IMG/VR virus record: IMGVR_UViG_3300017719_000030
Coordinates: 1 to 42,797 of that record
Source: a virus
Length of the DNA stretch: 42,797 nucleotides
Reading direction: 5' to 3' (one strand)
Shown: piece by piece, positions 8,135 to 17,050 of the stretch
How positions within the stretch are numbered: position 1 is the first letter of the stretch
Layout: every line of letters begins with the position of its first letter
Position numbers and translations under genes: made by a program
Notes under the pieces: generated by a model
The model's database searches: none
What the model saw: the letters and a program-made list of their open reading frames with translations, nothing else
What the model was told of the DNA's origin: nothing

Positions 8135-8974
8135 ATGACAGTTCAAATCGGCCCAGACGTAGTTATAAATGATTCTCTCTTTCTGCAAAACATAGCAGGA
8201 GCACAAGGTCGTCATGATAACTTTGCTTCAAAAGTACATACACTAGTTAATGGAACACTTGATTTCAGTAATGGTGTTATTCAAAAAATGGATATGTCTA
8301 GTGATGTTACGTTTACTATTCCGGGCACCGTACCTAATGTAGCATCTATACTTCTGCTGTTAGATACTTCCGCGACTCCACATACTCCAACATTTGCTGA
8401 TACTGGACAGCTATCATTTAGCTGGGCTGGTGGTAGTGAACCAACTTGGTCCGATTTTAGATTTTGGCAAGTATACATACAAGCCACACTCGTTTCCGGT
8501 GTTGTGAGAGTATCTGCACAGGGATTTGCCGCAGCTGCAGCGCCTCCACCTACTGAAACTGTAAGCTTAACCGGAACTCTTGCACTTCCAAATAATGCAA
8601 TTGGCCAATCTGATGGTGACGTGGCTGGCATTGTTGTTGGGTGGGCATTTTACGCTGATGGTAATATAGTTACTACGACTACTGATGCTACTGCACCACC
8701 TACGTCAGCTCGAGGTGCTTGGTGCTCAAACAGTCCTCCGAATAACACTTACTATATGCGTATAACTGATTCAACAGGTGTTAATATTGATACTTCGATT
8801 TCAAGTCCTATAAACACTTGGAATCAAATGAATAGTTCATTACTAGTTAAATGGTCAATCGACTATCAAACCGCCTCAATAGGTCAAGTCAAAATAGAAA
8901 TCTCAGATGCTTCTGATGGTAGCAATATTCTTGATACTGGATACTATGGCATAAACGTAGAGAGTGGTCAGTAA
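8135..8974 (+). CDS. Putative virion protein: module shared with neighbours plus beta-sandwich extension
   Basis: A 279-residue protein. Residues 1-~130 are a copy of the 129-residue module (LQNIAGAQGRHDNF, SEPTWSDFRFW, SAQGFAAAA). After a short Ala/Pro linker (about 131-140) comes a Ser/Thr-rich beta-type domain. It starts 10 bases after its paralogue, with aaggaataaatt as ribosome site. The extension occupies the same place as the extension of the 10471 product but lacks a Hint domain, which is instead encoded by the next gene. Confidence 0.7.
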   Translation: MTVQIGPDVVINDSLFLQNIAGAQGRHDNFASKVHTLVNGTLDFSNGVIQKMDMSSDVTFTIPGTVPNVASILLLLDTSATPHTPTFADTGQLSFSWAGGSEPTWSDFRFWQVYIQATLVSGVVRVSAQGFAAAAAPPPTETVSLTGTLALPNNAIGQSDGDVAGIVVGWAFYADGNIVTTTTDATAPPTSARGAWCSNSPPNNTYYMRITDSTGVNIDTSISSPINTWNQMNSSLLVKWSIDYQTASIGQVKIEISDASDGSNILDTGYYGINVESGQ

Positions 8975-8975
8975 C

Positions 8976-10058
8976 ATGAGTATATTACCTCACGCAATTC
9001 AAGTTATTGGAACAGCCGGTGAAGGAAAACCACCTTACCCAACAGGTACATTTACTGTAAAGCAATACGGTGATGGGGAAACTGGAAACAGTGTTACTAT
9101 TCTTGCTTCTGAAAGTCTCAGTGGTGCTGGGACCGCGCAATCAAGCGCTCTCATAACAACACGAACAACTCGAACAGCAAATGGCGCTACAATTACATTT
9201 ACTCCTAGTGGTAATAATAGAACTTCAAATCAATATCGCCAAGCTTCAGACGGAACACAAGTATCTTTTCCTTCACCATCTACAACTATTACAGGATGGT
9301 CTTATGCAGGTGGGTCTTCTACAATAACGGCAGTACGTTATGATGTAAATGGCGCAACAGGTAATTGGTTGCCTATTACTGGTGTAGGTCTTGATGCTAG
9401 TATTGTTCGTGGGTCATCTGCATCTTACAGCGGTAGTGGTGGCGACGGGTCTAGTTCTGATTCAGATAGTGACTTCATTGAAATTTATCTTCGAAGTAAC
9501 GAATACGCAGATACTAAAGTAGCAGAATTCCAATTTTATACACAAGCATATGCTGCTGCTAATTGCTTTATCAAATCATCTCGAGTATTAGTATGGGATG
9601 AAGAGTCTAGCACTTATGTAGAACATCCAATATCACACGTATATAATCTTGTAGAAGTTGGTCATAGCGTTATTGTTCAAGGTTCTGACGGTGTAAGAAA
9701 TACCGTCGTTGAAGCAAGAGCAGTGTGGCAACCTCAAACAATATACGGATTTAATGGATCAGATAATTTTGTTACCGGCGGCCATCCATTTTTAACTACA
9801 ACAGGTTGGAAGTGTATGGATGCTGAAAATGGCCGAGCGCTTCATCCAGAATTAAACATCACTCAGCTCGAAGTTGGTGATACTCTTGTTCGTTTTGATA
9901 AAGATACTGGCCAATACACAGAAGAAGCTTTATCAATAATTACAGAAGAAGCTACAGAACAAACAGTGTACTCACTTGATGTGAGTGGTGATAATACACC
10001 AGACATTGAAGGAAATGATACATATATAGTTAATGGTTACGTAGTACATAACAAATAA
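8976..10058 (+). CDS. Virion/adhesin-like protein with C-terminal Hint (hedgehog/intein-like) domain
   Basis: A 360-residue protein. Residues 1-~195 are a Ser/Thr/Gly-rich beta region ending in YADTKVAEF. The last 164 residues form a Hint autoprocessing domain. It begins with Cys (codon at 9564), carries T-G-G-H (block B T-x-x-H) in FVTGGHPFLTT, then V-G-D-T-L and V-Y-S-L-D-V, and finishes YIVNGYVVHN plus one Lys before the stop. The nucleophile, the block-B His and the terminal His-Asn are all present, but there is no splicing +1 Cys/Ser/Thr. Thiol-mediated cleavage or transfer of the N-terminal part to an acceptor is therefore more likely than splicing. ATG 8976 was chosen over GTG 8964 because the start MSILPHA matches MTLPHA of the gene at 11883. 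Confidence 0.8.
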   Translation: MSILPHAIQVIGTAGEGKPPYPTGTFTVKQYGDGETGNSVTILASESLSGAGTAQSSALITTRTTRTANGATITFTPSGNNRTSNQYRQASDGTQVSFPSPSTTITGWSYAGGSSTITAVRYDVNGATGNWLPITGVGLDASIVRGSSASYSGSGGDGSSSDSDSDFIEIYLRSNEYADTKVAEFQFYTQAYAAANCFIKSSRVLVWDEESSTYVEHPISHVYNLVEVGHSVIVQGSDGVRNTVVEARAVWQPQTIYGFNGSDNFVTGGHPFLTTTGWKCMDAENGRALHPELNITQLEVGDTLVRFDKDTGQYTEEALSIITEEATEQTVYSLDVSGDNTPDIEGNDTYIVNGYVVHNK

Positions 10059-10060
10059 AG

Positions 10061-10088
10061 CGCTAATAGTCAGGAGACGAAGATGGCA
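10061..10088 (+). repeat. Duplicated leader, copy 2
   Basis: Second copy of the leader at 7712-7740, differing by a T/A change, one missing G and the bases after ATGGC. It lies right after the Hint-gene stop and supplies the ribosome site of the gene at 10083. Unlike copy 1 it has no TATAAATA upstream. Confidence 0.7.
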
Positions 10089-10460
10089 CTCAAAATATCA
10101 GGAATTACAGTTGTTAACGACTCGAGAGAGCTCACAAATATTATCGGAGCATCTGGAAATTATGATGGGTTTCACCCTACGGTAACTACTATTACAACCA
10201 CGCTCGATTTTGATAAGCCGGTAATGATACGCACTTTAACTTCGGCTTCATCGTTTACTACTTCTAATGTATCTGCTGGGCAAACTTCGATTCTCATTCT
10301 CGACACTTCCGCGACTGGCTATGATCCATCATTTACCTCAGCTATTAAGTGGCCTGATGATAACGAGCCTACTTGGGCAGACCATCGCTATTGGGTTATC
10401 TCATTCATATGTGTTAGTGGTACTTCAGTAAGAGCTAACGCAGCTGGATATAATTCTTAA
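10083..10460 (+). CDS. Putative virion protein (paralogue 3 of 4)
   Basis: A 125-residue paralogue of the 7735 product: the MALKISGITVVNDSRELTNI start, IIGASGNYDGFHP, LDTSATGYDPSF, IKWPDDNEPTWADHRYW and ANAAGYNS end all align. It is preceded by the duplicated leader with tcaggaga. The order small module gene, then longer module gene, repeats the arrangement at 7735-8974. Confidence 0.75.
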   Translation: MALKISGITVVNDSRELTNIIGASGNYDGFHPTVTTITTTLDFDKPVMIRTLTSASSFTTSNVSAGQTSILILDTSATGYDPSFTSAIKWPDDNEPTWADHRYWVISFICVSGTSVRANAAGYNS

Positions 10461-10470
10461 GGGATAAATC

Positions 10471-11871
10471 ATGGCACTTAAAATTCAAGGCAATGATGCC
10501 GTAACAAATACTCGAGAGCTTGATGTTGTTGGAGCAGACGGAGTATATGACGATTGGCATCCCAATACAACTGTTGCTTCTCCGGGCGCAGCCTACTCAA
10601 TCAACTTTCAGAATCCTTTCCACAGCTTGAGCTTAACAGCTAGTGTTACTTTTTCCGAATTAAATAAATCTGTTGGTCGAAGTGTTACTATACATTTAGA
10701 TACAGGTACTGCGCAATATTCACCGTCGTGGTCGGGTAATGTAAAATGGCCTGGAGGCACAGAGCCTACTTGGTCTGATAATCAATATTGGATAGTGAAT
10801 CTTATCGTAGGTATTGGTGGAAGTATTATATTCGGTTCAGCGCAAGGATTTGAAGGTATTCCAGCAACGGCAAACTGGCCAAGCGGAACGTATACCGCAA
10901 GAAGTGGAACTGTAAACTTAGCTGCCGAAGTAAATGACTATAGCGCCGACCTTCCGCCTGTATCATCTACTGCAAGAGCAAGGTTTAGATTTTATCGTAG
11001 AAATGGAGGCGGATCTTATATAGAATTCGAACCAACTGGCACAGACGGTGGTGACCCAAACGTTTGGTGGACTCCCAGCGGCACACAAAACACAATTGCT
11101 AGTGGAGCAGACCAAACCTTTTGGACTGAAACCACGGTTAATCCTTCACACACAAGAATAGTTGTTAAAGAAGGTGCAACAGTAATAGATGACACTGGAT
11201 ATGTATCAAGCGCTTCTGTTGACACCGGTGCGGTAGAATCCGCTACTGTTAATGCTAGTGAATCTGGTACCGGCAGTACTACGAATACATCTACTAAGAT
11301 CGTCGAATGTTGGGCCCGACAGAGTGGTTATGCAGATACTAAAGTTTCAGAATTTAAAGTTGAGTTAACAGCACGTGCGAATGGGTTAGCTTGTTTTACT
11401 GGAGAAGTTCCATTATACAAATGGGATACGAGTTCTAATTCTTGTGTTATAACTCCGATGAGTCAAGCATATAATGAGTGGCTCAATCGTGAAGAAGGCG
11501 AGACTCATCATGTAATTGGGCAAAATAATAATACAAAAGAAATATTAAAATTCAAAGAGTTTGAAGTAACTCAACTCATATACGGCATCAATGGTTCTGA
11601 TTACTTTGTTACCGGTGGCCATCCATTCTTAACAACTGACGGATGGAAGTGTTGTAATCTTGAAACAGGTAATCAATACTATGAGAATGTTGAGCTTACT
11701 CAGCTTGTAGTTGGAGATAAGCTTCTTAAATACGATGCAGAGTATAATACGTACTATGAGCAAGAGGTACTTGAAATGACTTCTTCGCTATTAACTAAAA
11801 CTGTTTATTTGTTAGATGTAGCAGGCGATGATACATATATTGCTGATGGCTATATTGTTCACAATAAGTAA
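10471..11871 (+). CDS. Virion/adhesin-like protein: module + beta region + C-terminal Hint domain
   Basis: A 466-residue three-part protein. Residues 1-~130 are the module shared with the three preceding paralogues (ELDVVGADGVYDDWHP, EPTWSDNQYW, GSAQGFEG). Residues ~135-305 are a Ser/Thr-rich beta region ending in YADTKVSEF. Residues 308-466 are a Hint domain starting CFTGEVPLYKWD, with FVTGGHPFLTT (His384), VGDKLLKYD, VYLLDVAGDDTYI and the end YIVHN-K. It looks like the gene at 8135 fused to the Hint part of the gene at 8976. Cys, T-x-x-H and His-Asn are all kept; the +1 residue is Lys, so cleavage or ligation is more likely than splicing. Confidence 0.8.
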   Translation: MALKIQGNDAVTNTRELDVVGADGVYDDWHPNTTVASPGAAYSINFQNPFHSLSLTASVTFSELNKSVGRSVTIHLDTGTAQYSPSWSGNVKWPGGTEPTWSDNQYWIVNLIVGIGGSIIFGSAQGFEGIPATANWPSGTYTARSGTVNLAAEVNDYSADLPPVSSTARARFRFYRRNGGGSYIEFEPTGTDGGDPNVWWTPSGTQNTIASGADQTFWTETTVNPSHTRIVVKEGATVIDDTGYVSSASVDTGAVESATVNASESGTGSTTNTSTKIVECWARQSGYADTKVSEFKVELTARANGLACFTGEVPLYKWDTSSNSCVITPMSQAYNEWLNREEGETHHVIGQNNNTKEILKFKEFEVTQLIYGINGSDYFVTGGHPFLTTDGWKCCNLETGNQYYENVELTQLVVGDKLLKYDAEYNTYYEQEVLEMTSSLLTKTVYLLDVAGDDTYIADGYIVHNK

Positions 11872-11882
11872 GGACTGATCGA

Positions 11883-14800
11883 ATGACTTTACCACATGCA
11901 ACAGGAATTTTCGGAGGACTATCTGAGACTCATGCATCCTCAGCAGTTCCAGAAATTAGTACTGTCGTTTTAAATGGCGGCGGATCCTCTGTTAGTGAAG
12001 GTGGAACAGCTACTTTTAATGTTAGCACGGTAAATATACCAGATGCTACATCTTTAACTTGGGTCGTTACGCACGGTACTACAGCGGCCGCTGACTTCAC
12101 CTCAACTACTGGAACAGTTACAATTACTAGTAATAGCGGTTCGTTCGGTGTACCCACTGTTGCTGATAATACAACTGAAGGTAATGAAACATTTACCGTA
12201 AGCGTAACAGGTAATGTTAGTGGCACCGCGGTATCTAAGTCTTCAACCAGTATAACAGTACTTGATACTTCACAAGATCCTTCGACACCACAGATAACGT
12301 CCTTTGCAGCCTCTCCTACTGCTATATACGAAGGTGGATCTGCTAGCACTATTACACTTGCTACCAGCGACATACCAAATGGTACACAATTAAATTGGGA
12401 AATCGCTAATGGGACCAACACAACTAATGCAGATTTTACAGCATCATCAGGAACTATAACAATTAACAGCAATGCAGCAACGATCTCTGTTTCTGCCGTT
12501 GACGATGCAACTCGAAACGCTGCAGTTGGACAAACTGGATCAGATACATTTGGTATTCGAATCTATGGCACAGTCGGTGGTAACACCGTCGATACAACTA
12601 GTGCATTAACTATTTGTGGCATTCGAGATGAAACACCAGTTATTCATAACATTGTTGTACCTACTTCAGTTAACGAAGGAAGTAGCGCGAACATAACAGT
12701 AGAGCATTATGATATTCCCACTGCAACATCAATGAGTTGGGAATTAATAGGATCTGGCGGATCTCCTTTTTCCAATGCCGATTTTTCAAATTCTTCAGGT
12801 ACAGTCAATTCTGGAGGCGATGGCGGCTCAACAACGCTTGATGATACAACTATTATTAGCATTGCTCCTATCAACGACAATACTACCGAAGGAGCTGAAA
12901 CTGGATTTATTCGTGTTTCTGGTACTTCTGGTGGTGTTGCGTTTACTAAAGATTCTGGCGTGTTTACAATTAATGATACATCAACAACACCTCCATCAGT
13001 AGATTCTGTTACAGGGCCGTCTTCTGTTAATGAAGGTGCTGCGGCAACTATCAACGTATCGACAACAAATATTCCTGATGGCACCACTCTTTCGTTTACA
13101 GTTAACCATGGAACATCATCTGCCGCTGATATGAATGTATCTTCTGGTAACGTAACAATTAATAGTAATGCCGGTGCGTTTGCTTTAACTATGACTGCTG
13201 ATTCTACAACTGAAGGAAGTGAAACCTTTACTGTTACAGTGTCAGGTACAGTAAGTGGCACGGCGGTTTCTGCTACATCAAGCGCAATTACTATTAATGA
13301 TACATCTACAACACCGGCTCAACCGGCTATTAATAGTGTTACAGGACCTACTACGGTTAATGAAGGATCCAGTGCTACAATCAATGTTGTTACATCAAAC
13401 ATTGGTAATGGAAATACTTTAAGTTGGAGCATAAATCACTCTTCGACTGCATCTGCAGATTTTGGATCAACAAGTGGTACTGTAAATGTTAGTTCAAACG
13501 CAGCTTCATTTACGATTCCTATAGTTGCGGATAGTACAACTGAAGGTAATGAAACATTTACAGTAAGTGTAGCATGGACTGTACCGAACGGCGGACAGGG
13601 TGAATCCGGTACTTCAGGAGTCATTACAATCAGCGATACATCTCAAACACCTGCACCTACATATAGTGTAACAGCACCGGCTTCTGTTAACGAAGGTGCA
13701 ACTGGAAGTATGAGCGTCACTACAACGAACGTAACAAACGGAACAACACTTTACTGGACTGTAACTCCCTCAGCAGATTTTGGAACTACGTCGGGATCAT
13801 TTACTGTTAACTCAAATGCAGGATCATTTACAGTAAGCCCTACAGCCGACTCAACGACAGAAGGTGCAGAGACAGGTACAATTGCAATTCGAACCGGAAG
13901 TACGAGCGGCACAATCGTTGCAACTGATACATTTACAATTAATGATACGTCAACGACTCCTGTTCCTACCTATGCAATTAGTGCGCCATCTTCGATTGAT
14001 GAAGGTTCTTCTGGTTCGTTTACTGTAACTACCACGAATGTGACGAATGGTACAGTGTTATATTTTACGATGAACTTAACTGGAGATTTTGCTAGTCCAT
14101 CCGGAACAGTTGCAATTAATAGTAACACAGGATCGTTTTCTCGCACACCTACTGCTGATACTACGACTGAAGGAGCTGAAACTTGTACAGTCAGCCTCAG
14201 AACAGGAAGTACAAGTGGTACAATCGTTGCAACCGACACCTTTACAATTAATGATACTTCAACAACACCACCAACATATTCAATTGCAGGTCCCGCTACT
14301 CTTAATGAAGGCGCGACAGGCACGATGACTGTAACCACCACGAACGTAGCGAATGGCACTACACTTTACTGGTTAGCAGGTCCTGCTAGTGACTTTAATA
14401 CAGACATTGGTACTCTTACTATTAACAGTAACTCGGGTACGTTTACGATTACACCTACAGCTGATAATACAACTGAAGGTACTGAAACTGCAACAATACG
14501 TGTATACGATGACGCAGGTAGAACAAATCAAGTAACTGGTAGAGATGTTGATATTATTGATACTTCAACAACACCACCAACTTATGCTGTTACAGCTCCA
14601 GCTTCTATCAATGAGGGTTCAGCTGGTACAATTAACGTTACAACCACAAACGTAGCTGATAGCACAGCGTTGTACTGGTCAGTAACTACAGGTGATTCAC
14701 CAGCAGACTTTAGTACAGGTAGCGGTACAGTCACAATTACCAGTAATGCAGGATCGTTTACTGTAACACCGGATGCTGACACTACGACCGAAGGGTCTGA

Positions 14801-15539
14801 AACAGCTACTATAACTTTAAGAACTGGTAGCCAAGGTGGTACAATTGTTGCTACGGATACCTTTACAATTAATGATACGTCACAAACACCTGCACCAACT
14901 TATGCTGTTACAGCTCCAGCTTCTATCGATGAAGGTGTTGCTGGTACCATGAACGTTACAACCACAAACGTGGCGGATAGCACGACATTGTACTGGTCTG
15001 TCGAGCCGGCTGGTGACTTTAGCACATCGTCAGGAAGCTTTAGCATAAGTTCAAACGCAGGTTCGTTCACTGCAACACCTACAGCAGATTCTACAACTGA
15101 AGGTGCAGAAACCGGAACTATCAGAATACGAACAGGAAGCACGAGTGGCACAATCGTTGCAAGTGATACGTTTACGATTAATGACACATCAACAGCTCCT
15201 TCACAGACTCTTACATGTTCTAACGGTAATAATTTCACATTGCTCAACCAAGACAACTCGACGAGCGAAACATTTACTGCTACAGGACTGAATACGTCGG
15301 GAACATATAATCTCGTTGTACCAAACCCAACAGTTACTTCAGGTTCTTTGTTATGTGAGTTTAGTTCTTTCTTTTACGCAATGACTCACCAAGGTGGTGG
15401 TACTTGGACTGCTAATGTAAGACTAGATCGCACAGGTACTACAGTGGGAACCGGTTCGTCTTTATGTGAAGTTAAGGACGGCTTTACCTCACTCTCGCCT
15501 ACTTTAACACGAACAGTTTACGTCGTACAGTCCAACTAA
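11883..15539 (+). CDS. Calx-beta repeat protein, probable virion adhesin
   Basis: A 1218-residue protein whose start MTLPHATGIFGG resembles the N-terminus of the 8976 Hint protein. It has ten tandem beta-sandwich repeats of 100-115 residues. Each opens with (V/I)-(N/S/D)-E-G-x-(S/A)-x-(T/S)-(I/F/M)-x-V-x-T and closes with T-T-E-G-x-E-T-x-T, a (V/I) strand, and D-T-S-x-(T)-P. This is the Calx-beta pattern, whose acidic loops usually bind Ca2+. The final ~110 residues (from TLTCSNGN) are a different beta domain with three Cys. There is no signal peptide, so a role on the phage particle fits better than secretion. It sits 11 bases after the Hint gene and is the last gene before the neck operon. 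Confidence 0.8.
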   Translation: MTLPHATGIFGGLSETHASSAVPEISTVVLNGGGSSVSEGGTATFNVSTVNIPDATSLTWVVTHGTTAAADFTSTTGTVTITSNSGSFGVPTVADNTTEGNETFTVSVTGNVSGTAVSKSSTSITVLDTSQDPSTPQITSFAASPTAIYEGGSASTITLATSDIPNGTQLNWEIANGTNTTNADFTASSGTITINSNAATISVSAVDDATRNAAVGQTGSDTFGIRIYGTVGGNTVDTTSALTICGIRDETPVIHNIVVPTSVNEGSSANITVEHYDIPTATSMSWELIGSGGSPFSNADFSNSSGTVNSGGDGGSTTLDDTTIISIAPINDNTTEGAETGFIRVSGTSGGVAFTKDSGVFTINDTSTTPPSVDSVTGPSSVNEGAAATINVSTTNIPDGTTLSFTVNHGTSSAADMNVSSGNVTINSNAGAFALTMTADSTTEGSETFTVTVSGTVSGTAVSATSSAITINDTSTTPAQPAINSVTGPTTVNEGSSATINVVTSNIGNGNTLSWSINHSSTASADFGSTSGTVNVSSNAASFTIPIVADSTTEGNETFTVSVAWTVPNGGQGESGTSGVITISDTSQTPAPTYSVTAPASVNEGATGSMSVTTTNVTNGTTLYWTVTPSADFGTTSGSFTVNSNAGSFTVSPTADSTTEGAETGTIAIRTGSTSGTIVATDTFTINDTSTTPVPTYAISAPSSIDEGSSGSFTVTTTNVTNGTVLYFTMNLTGDFASPSGTVAINSNTGSFSRTPTADTTTEGAETCTVSLRTGSTSGTIVATDTFTINDTSTTPPTYSIAGPATLNEGATGTMTVTTTNVANGTTLYWLAGPASDFNTDIGTLTINSNSGTFTITPTADNTTEGTETATIRVYDDAGRTNQVTGRDVDIIDTSTTPPTYAVTAPASINEGSAGTINVTTTNVADSTALYWSVTTGDSPADFSTGSGTVTITSNAGSFTVTPDADTTTEGSETATITLRTGSQGGTIVATDTFTINDTSQTPAPTYAVTAPASIDEGVAGTMNVTTTNVADSTTLYWSVEPAGDFSTSSGSFSISSNAGSFTATPTADSTTEGAETGTIRIRTGSTSGTIVASDTFTINDTSTAPSQTLTCSNGNNFTLLNQDNSTSETFTATGLNTSGTYNLVVPNPTVTSGSLLCEFSSFFYAMTHQGGGTWTANVRLDRTGTTVGTGSSLCEVKDGFTSLSPTLTRTVYVVQSN
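11952..15200 (+). repeat. Ten-copy Calx-beta coding repeat array
   Basis: The repeats are recognisable in DNA as well as protein. The ninth and tenth copies are the closest: a run of about 30 identical bases starts at 14580 and again at 14898 (318 bases, 106 codons apart) and is followed by near-identity for about 80 more. Other copies differ at most third positions, so only the last duplication looks recent. Confidence 0.75.
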
Positions 15540-15556
15540 ATTAGAATTAATCGCCT

Positions 15557-15564
15557 TATAAATA
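15557..15564 (+). promoter_or_regulatory. T4-type late promoter (TATAAATA)
   Basis: Exact TATAAATA 31 bases before the ATG of the neck gene at 15596. It is the apparent start of the neck/packaging operon. Confidence 0.75.
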
Positions 15565-15595
15565 GAACATATAAACCAGTTATAGAGAAAAAAAC

Positions 15596-16339
15596 ATGGC
15601 GCAACCAACGACAAGAGAAGAGTTTAAAGATTACGTCCTTCGTAAAATAGGCGCCCCTGTAATTGAAATAAACGTAGCTGAAGAGCAGGTTGATGATAGG
15701 GTTGACGAAGCAGTTTCGTATTGGAGAGATTATCATTACAACGGCAGCCAGCAAGTTTATTTGAAACATCAAATTACTGCGGAAGATGCTACGAATGGGT
15801 ACATTACTCTACCTCAAGGATTGCTCGGTATTTCAGGAGTCTTTCCTTTAACGACTAATCTTTCTACAGGTTCTGGTATTTTTAATGTTCAGTATCAATT
15901 TGTATTGAATAACATTGAAGATATTACTGGCTATAATGTTCAAAACTATTATATGGCAATGAGTCATTTATCTTTCCTTCAGGAAATTCTTGTTGGTAAA
16001 CCAATGATTCGATATAATAAGCACGTAAACAAATTACATATCGATGTTGATAAGAGTTTTCTTTCTGAAGGCGAATATATTATCATTGAAGCTTACGACG
16101 TAATTGATCCAGATACATACTCAGATGTATGGGGTGACCGATGGTTACAAAACTATGCATCTGCACTCATCCGAGAGCAATGGGGACTTAATCTTACTAA
16201 GTTTACTGGAATGCAATTGGTTGGAGGTGTATCGTTTAACGGAGAGCAAATACTAACAGAGGCAAAAGCAGAACGCGAAAAAATGGAAGAAGAAGCGGTT
16301 TCTTCTTTACAGCCTTTGACCTACAACTTCATTGGATAA
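15596..16339 (+). CDS. 13: Neck protein gp13
   Basis: A 247-residue protein. The N-terminus (TTREEFKDYVLRKIGAPVIE, then INVAEEQVDDRVDEAVSYW) is the conserved opening of T4-like gp13 in marine myoviruses, which is shorter than T4 gp13 (about 309 residues). gp13 and gp14 form the neck that closes the filled head and joins it to the tail. It is the first gene behind its own late promoter. The next gene starts 3 bases after its stop, and the gp13-gp14-gp15 order supports the call. Confidence 0.75.
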   Translation: MAQPTTREEFKDYVLRKIGAPVIEINVAEEQVDDRVDEAVSYWRDYHYNGSQQVYLKHQITAEDATNGYITLPQGLLGISGVFPLTTNLSTGSGIFNVQYQFVLNNIEDITGYNVQNYYMAMSHLSFLQEILVGKPMIRYNKHVNKLHIDVDKSFLSEGEYIIIEAYDVIDPDTYSDVWGDRWLQNYASALIREQWGLNLTKFTGMQLVGGVSFNGEQILTEAKAEREKMEEEAVSSLQPLTYNFIG

Positions 16340-16342
16340 ATC

Positions 16343-17050
16343 ATGGCTACTAATGTATTCTTTCGAAACTATGATCACTTCAATGAGCAACAGCTTATTG
16401 ATGATCTTGTAATTGAAAGCATCAAAATTTATGGTGTTGATATTATTTACGTCAAGCGTTCTTTAGGCGCTGTTGATCGCGTATTTAATGAAGATGATCT
16501 TCCACTCTACGATGAAACTTTCCAATTCGAAACCTATGTTAAAAACGTAGATGCATTCGAAGGAGAAGGTGATTTCCTTTCTAAGTTCGGTTTACAAATA
16601 CGCGATCAAATGACATTGACCGTAGCGAATCGTACATTTGAAAAGCATGTTACACGAGAAGTTACTGATATCATTCGTCCTCGAGAAGGTGATATTATTT
16701 ACTTCCCACTAAGTGAAAAGATGTATGAAATCAAGTTTGTAGAGCATGAAAGCTTATTCTATCAGAGTGGTGCATTACAGGTTTACGACATGCAATGTGA
16801 ACTTGTAGAATACAGTGGTCAACGTTTTGAAACAGGTCGAGATGCAATTGATAATTACTTCGATCCTATCGATACTACACCTACAACTACTCTTGCTGAC
16901 TTGGCGAATACTGAACCTAATATATTCGGTGAAACGGAAAATGCAGATGTACTTGCTCGTAACTACGTATTTGAACAAGAAGCAGATGCTATTCTCGATT
17001 TCTCTGAGGTAGATCCATTTAGCGAAAACATAACAATAAGTGATGACTGA
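16343..17050 (+). CDS. 14: Neck protein gp14
   Basis: A 235-residue protein with the gp14 family pattern: MATNVFFRNYDHFNEQQLID, then ESIKIYGVDIIYVKR, a central DIIRPREGDIIYFPL and KMYEIKFVEHESLFYQSG. This is close to the usual length (T4 gp14 about 256 residues). It assembles with gp13 at the head-tail junction. The stop overlaps the start of gp15 by one base (TGATG), implying translational coupling. Confidence 0.85.
   Translation: MATNVFFRNYDHFNEQQLIDDLVIESIKIYGVDIIYVKRSLGAVDRVFNEDDLPLYDETFQFETYVKNVDAFEGEGDFLSKFGLQIRDQMTLTVANRTFEKHVTREVTDIIRPREGDIIYFPLSEKMYEIKFVEHESLFYQSGALQVYDMQCELVEYSGQRFETGRDAIDNYFDPIDTTPTTTLADLANTEPNIFGETENADVLARNYVFEQEADAILDFSEVDPFSENITISDD

Noticed and set aside
8281-8631. 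116-codon minus-strand frame inside the 279-residue gene
   Set aside because: Antisense shadow of a gene with paralogues in the plus direction; no start signal.
8976-11871. Hint domains as true splicing inteins
   Set aside because: The conserved His-Asn is followed by only one residue (Lys) and the stop, so there is no C-extein and no +1 nucleophile.
11952-15200. Tandem repeats as a possible CRISPR or satellite array
   Set aside because: The unit is about 318 bases, stays in frame and encodes Calx-beta domains; there is no short-repeat/spacer pattern.
11930-15256. Long open frames on the minus strand opposite the Calx-beta gene (up to 184 codons)
   Set aside because: They mirror the repeat units and the codon bias of the plus-strand gene, begin without ribosome sites, and give Val/Pro/Ser-rich sequences with no fold or motif.
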